8,570 nucleotides of DNA from Pyramidobacter sp. (GTDB lineage Bacteria; Synergistota; Synergistia; Synergistales; Dethiosulfovibrionaceae), in NCBI GenBank assembly GCA_016286835.1, contig JAEEUD010000065.1, forward strand, positions 1-8,570, in the 5' to 3' direction. Each line of letters starts with the position of its first letter. Position 1 is the stretch's first letter. The notes under the pieces were generated by a model. The model saw only the letters and a list, made by a program, of their open reading frames with translations, ran no database searches and was not told where the DNA came from. The position numbers and the translations under genes are program-made. Positions 1 to 4,478 of the stretch are shown piece after piece.

Positions 1-215
1 TTTCGCTCGTCACCAAGCCGGAAGCCGTCGAAGTGACCTCGAGCACTGAAGAAGGCGTTCAGCGCCTGCTGCTCCACGTCGCCGACGAAGACACCGGCCG
101 CGTCATCGGCCGCAAGGGCGCAACGATCAACGCTATCCGCCAGATCGTCCGCGTCTCGTCCGCCAAGGCTGGCGACAGCGTCGAAGTCGACGTCGCCGAA
201 AACGCCGCGGAGTAA
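1..215 (+). CDS. khpA: KhpA-type KH-domain RNA-binding protein (5' end missing)
   Basis: This is a small single-KH-domain RNA-binding protein. In other bacteria KhpA pairs with KhpB/Jag and binds many RNAs, affecting cell size and division. The reading frame is open from the first bases of the window, and 70 residues are visible before TAA at 213-215. The protein normally has roughly 75-80 residues, so only about ten N-terminal residues lie outside the window. The visible start (SLVTKPEAVEV) matches the family's conserved early segment. The GXXG loop that contacts RNA is present as GRKG within GRVIGRKGATINAIR, followed by the usual helix and a last strand (DSVEVDVAE). The valine GTG at position 33 is an internal codon, not the start. 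Its place ahead of rimM, trmD and rplS is typical; rpsP would be expected just upstream but is outside the window. The family assignment is firm; the cellular role is inferred from relatives. Confidence 0.93.
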   Translation, partial: SLVTKPEAVEVTSSTEEGVQRLLLHVADEDTGRVIGRKGATINAIRQIVRVSSAKAGDSVEVDVAENAAE

Positions 216-225
216 CAACCGCGCC

Positions 226-753
226 ATGCCCGCAGACGGCAGAGTCGTCATCGGTCAGGCACTGGGGCCTCACGGCGTGCGCGGAAGTGTCAAAATCAGG
301 CCGCTCACCGATTATCCCGAACGCTTTTTCAGCATGGAAACGCTGCGATTCTATCGCCGGGATGAATTCGTCGGAGCTTACACCGTCCGCGACATGCGTC
401 TCCTGGAAGGCAAAGGCACGTTTCTCGCCTCGCTCGAAGGCGTTGACGACATGGACGCGGCCGAGGCTCTGCGCGGATGCACCGTCGAGATCGCGCCGGA
501 AGAACGCGTGCCGCTGCCGGAAAACGAGTTCTGGATCAGCGACCTCGTCGGCCTTGAAGCGCTCGATGAAAACGGAACGCGGCTCGGCGTCGTGAAGGAC
601 GTCGTTGACAGCGGAGCTTCCCAGCTGCTCGTCATTACCGACGAGAACGGCAAAGACCATTACGTTCCCGCCGTGCCGGAGTTTTTCCTGAGCGCCGATC
701 TTGAAAAGCGCAACGTCGTCATCCATCTCGTCGAAGGGCTGTGGGAGCTGTGA
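226..753 (+). CDS. rimM: Ribosome maturation factor RimM
   Basis: RimM binds ribosomal protein S19 and helps the head of the 30S subunit mature. The 175-residue length is normal. Residues 6-90 form the N-terminal RimM beta-barrel, with the conserved GQALGPHGVRGSVKIRPLTD. Residues 101-175 form the C-terminal PRC-barrel, seen as EFWISDLVGLEAL, then LGVVKDVVDSGASQLLVI, then HYVPAVPEFF and the closing VEGLWEL. The ATG at 226 lies 10 bases after the khpA stop. A GGAG at 209-212, inside the end of khpA, is a rather distant ribosome binding site, so translation may be partly coupled to khpA. The stop codon overlaps the trmD start codon as GTGA. No key motif is missing. Confidence 0.96.
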   Translation: MPADGRVVIGQALGPHGVRGSVKIRPLTDYPERFFSMETLRFYRRDEFVGAYTVRDMRLLEGKGTFLASLEGVDDMDAAEALRGCTVEIAPEERVPLPENEFWISDLVGLEALDENGTRLGVVKDVVDSGASQLLVITDENGKDHYVPAVPEFFLSADLEKRNVVIHLVEGLWEL

Positions 754-1889
754 AAGTCACCGTACTGACCGCCTTTCCCGAATTCCTCAGCAGCTTTCTG
801 TCCACCAGCATCGTCGGCAGAGCCGTCGAACGCGGACTGATCGACGTGAAGGCGGTGGATCTGCGCGATTTTTCGCAGGGCAATTACCGTCAGATCGACG
901 ACTACAGCTTTGGCGGCAAGGGCGGCATGACCATCATGCCCGAGGTGCTCGACCGCGCGCTCGCCTCGGTCGGCAGCGACGACGCGAAAGTCCTCTTCCC
1001 TACGCCGACCGGCTCGGTTCTCACGCAGGACCTTGTCGAAGCGCTGGCGCTGGAAAAGGAGCTCGTGATCATCTGCGGCCATTACGAAGGGCTCGACGAA
1101 CGGTTCGTCCGCGAATCCGTCGATCTTGAGTACTCCATCGGCGACTACGTCCTCACCGGCGGAGAGATCCCCGCGATGACCCTGATCGACGCGCTTTCCC
1201 GCCTCGTTCCGGGCGTCGTCGGCAAGGAACTTTCCGTCACCGACGACTCGTTTTACAACGGTCTTCTTGACACGCCGCACTACACCCGCCCCTCCGTCTG
1301 GCACGGGCAGGAAGTGCCCGCAGTGCTCACTTCGGGAGACGACGCCCGCATCGAAAAGTACCGCAAGCGTACTGCGGCGTTCCTGACGCTGTCACGCCGC
1401 CCCGACCTTCTCAGCCGGGCGAACGTGATGGACTATCTGGAAGACGAAGTGTACGTAGGGATCGTCGTTTCGTCTGACACGGTCGATCCTTCCGGGATGC
1501 GCGGGATCGCTCAGTCAGCCGGCGCCTATGGCGTCGCACGGGTGATCGCTGCCCCCGAACGCCGCGAAGATTTTGACGCGCTGAGAAACACGCTCGCATC
1601 AGTTCCCGAGATCAAATGCGTCCCTTCCGTCCGCCGCATGACGGAATGGGCCGGACGAAAAAAACACGCTCCTCTCCTCGTCATCGCCGCCGAAACCCGG
1701 CCGGGAGTCCCCTGGCTGGAAGCGAAACGGCGTCTGGTCGAGACCGGCGGGCCGACGCTGATCACTTTCGGCGCGCCCCCGACGGGAGAGAACGTGATCG
1801 CGATGCGGCCAATTCAGACTACCGGTGGAGAACTGCCTCACACCGCTCTGGTCGCAGCCACACTGGACCGTTTTTTCGGTTCACGATAA
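750..1889 (+). CDS. trmD: tRNA (guanine-37-N1)-methyltransferase TrmD with a fused second SPOUT methyltransferase-like domain
   Basis: TrmD uses S-adenosylmethionine to methylate N1 of G37 next to the anticodon, which prevents frameshifting. I start it at GTG 750, which overlaps the rimM stop and gives VKVTVLTAFPEF, the usual TrmD beginning; AAGGG at 734-738 is the likely ribosome binding site. An in-frame GTG at 741 is possible but less likely. Residues 1 to about 230 are a complete TrmD: DDYSFGGKGGM (50-60), CGHYEGLDER (109-118), SIGDYVLTGGE (129-139), the tRNA-contacting Arg (151) and the catalytic Asp in DDSF (166). At 379 residues it is about 140 longer than E. coli TrmD. The extra residues 234-379 resemble the separate SPOUT-type RNA methyltransferase found next to trmD in Thermotoga (TM1570 type, Pfam RNA_Me_trans): VYVGIVV, GIAQSAGAYGVARV, and a C-terminal PIQTTGG...ATLDRFFG. 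The family's GTGWGL cofactor loop is not preserved. TrmD activity is near certain; activity of the second domain is uncertain. Confidence 0.95.
   Translation: MKVTVLTAFPEFLSSFLSTSIVGRAVERGLIDVKAVDLRDFSQGNYRQIDDYSFGGKGGMTIMPEVLDRALASVGSDDAKVLFPTPTGSVLTQDLVEALALEKELVIICGHYEGLDERFVRESVDLEYSIGDYVLTGGEIPAMTLIDALSRLVPGVVGKELSVTDDSFYNGLLDTPHYTRPSVWHGQEVPAVLTSGDDARIEKYRKRTAAFLTLSRRPDLLSRANVMDYLEDEVYVGIVVSSDTVDPSGMRGIAQSAGAYGVARVIAAPERREDFDALRNTLASVPEIKCVPSVRRMTEWAGRKKHAPLLVIAAETRPGVPWLEAKRRLVETGGPTLITFGAPPTGENVIAMRPIQTTGGELPHTALVAATLDRFFGSR
1449..1886 (+). other. C-terminal SPOUT/TM1570-like domain of TrmD
   Basis: Residues 234-379 of the trmD product follow the order of the TM1570 family: an opening strand VYVGIVV, a helix and strand GIAQSAGAYGVARVIAAP, a strand PLLVIAAETRP, the helix WLEAKRRLVETGGP, the strand TLITFG, and the closing helix ALVAATLDRFFG. 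From memory of the family, the loop after the last strand should read about GTGWGL and the later segment about NHLSVR. Here they read GAPPTG (341-346) and LPHTAL (362-367). The fold is therefore likely kept while the cofactor-binding residues differ. This is an alignment by eye, not a profile search. Confidence 0.65.
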
Positions 1890-1907
1890 TCACACATTTG
1901 CATTAGC

Positions 1908-1915
1908 AGGGAGGT
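1908..1915 (+). promoter_or_regulatory. Strong ribosome binding site of rplS
   Basis: The GGGAGGT stretch lies about eight bases before the ATG at 1923. It is the best Shine-Dalgarno match on the plus strand here. This suits the high output needed for a ribosomal protein made from the same message as the low-abundance TrmD. No separate promoter is visible in the 33-base trmD-rplS gap. Confidence 0.8.
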
Positions 1916-1922
1916 AAGCAGT

Positions 1923-2276
1923 ATGGATCCCAGAGTTAAACTCGTAGAGCAGAAATACATGAAGGCCGAGGGCGAAATCCCCGCCTTCCGTGCCGGCGAT
2001 ACCGTGCGCGTTTCCGTGAAGGTCAAGGAAGGCACGCACGAGCGTCTTCAGGCTTTTGAGGGCGTCGTCATCGCCCGCAAGCACGGCGGCATCAGCGAAA
2101 GCTACACCGTCCGCAAGATCAGCAACGGCGTCGGCGTCGAGCGCATTTTCCCGCTCCATTGCCCCAGCGTCGCCAAGATCGAAGTGAAGCGCCTTGGCCG
2201 CGTCCGTCGCGCCAAGCTGTACTATCTGCGCAAACTCAGCGGCAAGAGCGCCCGTATCCCCGAGCGCCGCGCCTAA
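1923..2276 (+). CDS. rplS: 50S ribosomal protein L19
   Basis: L19 is a protein of the large subunit, located at the interface with the 30S subunit. The 117-residue length is usual for the family. Conserved blocks are visible in order: PAFRAGDTVRVSVKVKEG (about 20-37), ERLQAFEGVVIARK (about 40-53), SESYTVRKISNGVGVERIF (about 58-76), the LHCPSVAKIEV segment, and RRAKLYYLRKLSGKSARIPE near the C-terminus. The family usually has Ser where this protein has Cys in HCPS, a mild substitution. ATG 1923 follows a strong ribosome binding site and gives the typical short N-terminus. It is the last gene of the plus-strand operon and is followed within 25 bases by a terminator. Confidence 0.98.
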   Translation: MDPRVKLVEQKYMKAEGEIPAFRAGDTVRVSVKVKEGTHERLQAFEGVVIARKHGGISESYTVRKISNGVGVERIFPLHCPSVAKIEVKRLGRVRRAKLYYLRKLSGKSARIPERRA

Positions 2277-2300
2277 TACGTTCAGCAGATATTTATCGAC

Positions 2301-2340
2301 AAAAAAAAGCGGTGTCCCCTGTGGAACACCGCTTTTTTTT
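2301..2340 (+). terminator. Intrinsic terminator after rplS, symmetrical and probably bidirectional
   Basis: GCGGTGT (2309-2315) pairs with ACACCGC (2326-2332) around a ten-base loop. The stem is extended by A8 (2301-2308) facing T8 (2333-2340). Read on the plus strand, it ends the khpA-rimM-trmD-rplS operon with a clean T tract. The same structure on the minus strand also has a T8 tract, so it can act as a backstop for transcription arriving from the convergent membrane-protein gene. Confidence 0.95.
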
Positions 2341-2369
2341 ATGAGCTTGCAAAAGGAAAAGACTGTGAA

Positions 2370-2404
2370 AACGCCCTGCGCCGTTTAAAACGGCGCAGGG
2401 CGTT
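2370..2404 (-). terminator. Long hairpin terminator after the membrane SH3 protein gene
   Basis: A perfect 14-bp stem pairs 2370-2383 with 2391-2404. Two more A-T pairs can form inside it, leaving a three-base loop. It lies 22 bases past the stop codon of the minus-strand gene. On the minus strand the stem ends in only four T residues, so it may rely on the second, T8-bearing hairpin at 2301-2340 for full termination. The 60-base stretch between plus-strand hairpin and this one holds no gene that I can support. Confidence 0.85.
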
Positions 2405-2426
2405 CTGCATTCAATTCGATATCCGA

Positions 2427-4334
2427 TTACTTTTTCAGGTTCAGCAGGACGGCGTTCTTGCCGAAGACCCAGCCCGTGCCGTTGCCGTACTTGACCTGAT
2501 ACCAGTTGGCCGAAGAACCGGCGGGGCGCTGCGTGTCAAGCACTTCGGCGACGGCGTCCGTCAGACGGCCGATGACTTTCGAGCCCTTGTCCGAGTTCGG
2601 GACGGTACGCACGTTCGTGCTGCCGCGCATGTAGACGTACTTCTTGTTCGTCGCCGCCTGCGCCTCGGCCAGCTGCGCCTTGACGGCCTCAAGCTGCTCG
2701 TTCAGCGCCGCGATCTTGGCATCGCGGTCGGCGTTGCCCTTCGTCAGTGCGGCGATCTCCGCGTCCTTCGCGGTCCCCTGTTCGGTCAATGAAGCGATCT
2801 TCGAGTCGCGCTCTGCCACAAAGCCAAGCTGCTCCTGGACCTTGCCGTTCATCGCGGCGATCGAGGCGTCGCGCGCCTTGAGCTCGCTGTCAAGCTGCTG
2901 ATAAGCAGGGTCGTTCGCGCGCGCGTTGCTCAGTCTCTCGGCCAGCATACTCTGATTGTAATACCACATCAGCGCGCCGCCGGCGACAGCCGCAAAGACT
3001 GCCGTGAGGAAAGCACCATGGAGCGTGAGCTTCTTCGAGGGAACGATCTTTTCCTCAGCCGCGCTGACAAACGCGCCGCTGAGCATGGCCGCCAGAGCCA
3101 GAAGCAGGATCGTCACCCACGAATAAGCGTAGAACGGAGTCCAGCTCACTTCCGAAACGATCGAACCGATCATCGCCGCAAGCAGCAGCCACGTCGCCAG
3201 ACGCACGCCAAACAGCGAAAGCACGGCGCCAACTGCAGCAACTGCCGCGATCACGACGATCGCCTGTCCTCTGCAGTCAAGCGCGGCAAACTCGGAAGCC
3301 AGATTCAACGAGCATCCCTTCGCCGCCCAGGCGCAGCCGATGCGGCTGGCATAGAGCGCAAACGCCGCGGCGGCAAGCCCGAAGAGGAACGCGTAGACAT
3401 ACGCGCCCGTATAGCGGCGGGCGGAACGAGCTTCGTCAAATCTCTGTCCGGGCCAGGCGATCGCAGCAGCCGCAAGGCAGATCACAAAAGCGCCCCACGA
3501 CCACGGATAGAGCGACCCGAGTTTCACCTCGGTCACACCGCAGACAACGGCAGCGATGAACAGCAGCGTCGTGCCAAGAGTGCCCTTGAAGAACGCGATC
3601 ACACCGCCCAGCACGGACAGAGCGGAAACGCCGAGCACGATCTTCGTCTTCGTGTCAAAGGATGCAAAGCCCTTCAGCCAGGACAGATCGGTTCCATGAG
3701 CAGCCACCGTGTCCCAAAGGCCGCTCATGTAAAGCGAATAACCGGCGGCAGCCAGCGCAGCGATCAGTCCCCAGAAATTGACCTTTGACGGCGCTTTGGT
3801 CGCTGCCGCAGCAGGCGCTTCGTCAGCGACCTCTTCGGTCACAGGCGCCGCAGCAACGGCCCCCTCGCCTTCCGCCTCGGCCGGAGCGGCCACGGCAGAT
3901 GCCTCAGCAGCGACTTTCTCAGGCTCGGCGGGCTCGACAGGCTCAACGACGTCTTCCCACTCCTGATCTTCTTCCTCGTCCTCATCGTCCTTGCTGCGGA
4001 ACCAGCCGAACACGGCAGCGGCGCCAAACAGACCAGCGGCGGCGCGAACGTAAGGATAGACAAGACCGAGTTTGAACTCGCAGTACAGGCAGACGCCGGC
4101 AGCGGCAGCCAGAAGAAGCGAACCGAAACGCTTTTTGCCGAGCGCGAACAGCGCGCCCAGCACAGCCAGCGCCGACGAGGCGACCACGCACATCGACTTC
4201 GGATCGAGCGTCGTGAAATAATCCTTCAATGCGGCAAAATCCACACCGCGCGCGACGACTGCCGCGTACACATCGCTGTAAACAAGCGAAAGCGCGATGC
4301 CGACGACCGAGAGAAGAAAAGCGAACACGTGCAT
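2427..4334 (-). CDS. Polytopic membrane protein with three repeated four-helix modules, coiled coil and C-terminal bacterial SH3 domain
   Basis: I do not recognise a named family for the whole protein (635 residues). Three homologous modules of about 110 residues are visible at 1-113, 184-297 and 309-424, each with four hydrophobic helices. Shared landmarks are a xYSLYxS-type end of the first helix, a 28-residue loop, and a YPYxRA / YPWSWG / YAYSWV segment before the fourth helix. A thirteenth helix spans 437-458. Between modules 1 and 2 lies an acidic linker rich in Ala, Pro and Glu (115-180). A coiled coil (about 465-560) leads to a bacterial SH3 domain (567-632) with MRGSTNVRTVPN and WYQVKYGNGTGWVF. 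Positive residues (GKKRFG, EARSARRY, VPSKK) suggest N-terminus in and C-terminus out, placing the coiled coil and SH3 domain in the periplasm, where such SH3 domains often contact cell wall. ATG 4334 follows AGGAGG by seven bases. An envelope role is inference only. Confidence 0.88.
   Translation of the reverse strand: MHVFAFLLSVVGIALSLVYSDVYAAVVARGVDFAALKDYFTTLDPKSMCVVASSALAVLGALFALGKKRFGSLLLAAAAGVCLYCEFKLGLVYPYVRAAAGLFGAAAVFGWFRSKDDEDEEEDQEWEDVVEPVEPAEPEKVAAEASAVAAPAEAEGEGAVAAAPVTEEVADEAPAAAATKAPSKVNFWGLIAALAAAGYSLYMSGLWDTVAAHGTDLSWLKGFASFDTKTKIVLGVSALSVLGGVIAFFKGTLGTTLLFIAAVVCGVTEVKLGSLYPWSWGAFVICLAAAAIAWPGQRFDEARSARRYTGAYVYAFLFGLAAAAFALYASRIGCAWAAKGCSLNLASEFAALDCRGQAIVVIAAVAAVGAVLSLFGVRLATWLLLAAMIGSIVSEVSWTPFYAYSWVTILLLALAAMLSGAFVSAAEEKIVPSKKLTLHGAFLTAVFAAVAGGALMWYYNQSMLAERLSNARANDPAYQQLDSELKARDASIAAMNGKVQEQLGFVAERDSKIASLTEQGTAKDAEIAALTKGNADRDAKIAALNEQLEAVKAQLAEAQAATNKKYVYMRGSTNVRTVPNSDKGSKVIGRLTDAVAEVLDTQRPAGSSANWYQVKYGNGTGWVFGKNAVLLNLKK
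2439..2636 (-). other. Bacterial SH3 (SH3b) domain of the membrane protein
   Basis: Residues 567-632 read VYMRGSTNVRTVPN, then KVIGRLTDAVAEVLD, then ANWYQVKYGNGTGWVFG. This is the usual SH3b pattern: an N(V/L)R motif near the start, a turn followed by G, then W(Y)xV and GxxGWV. Such domains are common at the ends of envelope proteins and often bind peptidoglycan or peptides. The ligand here is unknown. Confidence 0.88.
2703..2873 (-). repeat. Heptad-phased coiled-coil repeat in the membrane protein
   Basis: The motif [RK]D[AS]xIA[AS][ML] occurs four times, starting at residues 488, 509, 523 and 537. The spacings are 21, 14 and 14 residues, all multiples of seven, so every copy has the same face of the helix. 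This strongly supports an unbroken coiled coil between the last membrane helix and the SH3 domain. The spacing also suggests growth by duplication of a 14-residue unit. Confidence 0.8.
3063..4334 (-). repeat. Three tandem homologous membrane modules encoded in one gene
   Basis: Module 1 (residues 1-113), module 2 (184-297) and module 3 (309-424) align along their length by eye. Examples are SALAVLGALFALGKKRFGSL with SALSVLGGVIAFFKGTLGTT and AAVAAVGAVLSLFGVRLATW, and CEFKLGLVYPYVR with TEVKLGSLYPWSW and SEVSWTPFYAYSW. Modules 1 and 2 are the closest pair; module 3 has diverged most, including loss of the KLG triplet. The nucleotide sequences no longer look alike, so the triplication is old. 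Confidence 0.8.
3795..3992 (-). other. Acidic Ala/Pro/Glu-rich linker between membrane modules 1 and 2
   Basis: Residues 115-180 begin with a run of Asp and Glu (KDDEDEEEDQEWED), followed by EPVEPAEPEK and a long Ala/Glu/Pro stretch with no hydrophobic helix. Under the predicted topology it is cytoplasmic. It is likely disordered, and has no counterpart between modules 2 and 3, where the join is only about a dozen residues. Confidence 0.7.
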
Positions 4335-4373
4335 ATATATCCCTCCTAAAAATGTGAGAAAAAAACGAAACTC

Positions 4374-4391
4374 AATGATCTCGCGATCATT
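4374..4391 (-). promoter_or_regulatory. Inverted repeat at the transcription start of the membrane-protein gene
   Basis: AATGATC and GATCATT form perfect 7-bp arms around TCGC. Each arm contains a GATC. The repeat begins about six bases past the -10 element, so it covers the predicted start of transcription. It could be an operator for a dimeric repressor or a 5' stem-loop that protects the mRNA. The sequence alone does not decide between them. Confidence 0.5.
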
Positions 4392-4396
4392 CAGAA

Positions 4397-4427
4397 ATTA
4401 TAACATACATTTCCCCGTTTCCAGCAA
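4397..4427 (-). promoter_or_regulatory. Extended -10 promoter of the membrane SH3 protein gene
   Basis: On the minus strand, TATAAT (4397-4402) is a perfect -10 element. It is preceded by TG with one base between (TGTTATAAT), the extended -10 pattern. A weak -35, TTGCTG (4422-4427), sits 19 bases upstream, longer than the ideal 17, which the extended -10 can compensate for. The -35 shares bases with the T tract of the upstream terminator. The predicted leader is about 55 bases. Confidence 0.75.
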
Positions 4428-4464
4428 AAAAAGCGACACGATCTTAACAAATCGCGCCGCTTTT
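4426..4464 (-). terminator. Terminator after the RNase III-like gene
   Basis: In the minus-strand transcript, 14 bases (complement of 4451-4464) pair with the complement of 4429-4442 around an eight-base loop. Two of the pairs are G-U. Seven U residues follow (complement of 4426-4432). The stem starts 15 bases past the stop codon. On the opposite strand the two G-U pairs become A-C mismatches, so termination should be directional. Confidence 0.88.
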
Positions 4465-4478
4465 GGCGTTCTGTAAAT

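Noticed and set aside
741..749. Upstream GTG start for trmD
   Set aside because: It would add three residues (Met-Gly-Ala) before the conserved TrmD beginning, and leaves only two bases to the AAGGG binding site. GTG 750 gives better spacing and the usual GTGA overlap.
2341..2388. 15-codon open frame starting ATGAGCTTG just after the rplS terminator
   Set aside because: It starts inside the T tract, has no ribosome binding site, and its end forms one arm of the second hairpin.
3018..3788. 256-residue plus-strand open frame opposite the membrane-protein gene
   Set aside because: Its translation is rich in Arg, His and Gln with no domain pattern. It lies fully antisense to a gene with clear membrane helices, and has no ribosome binding site. 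It follows from the GC-rich codon bias of the real gene.
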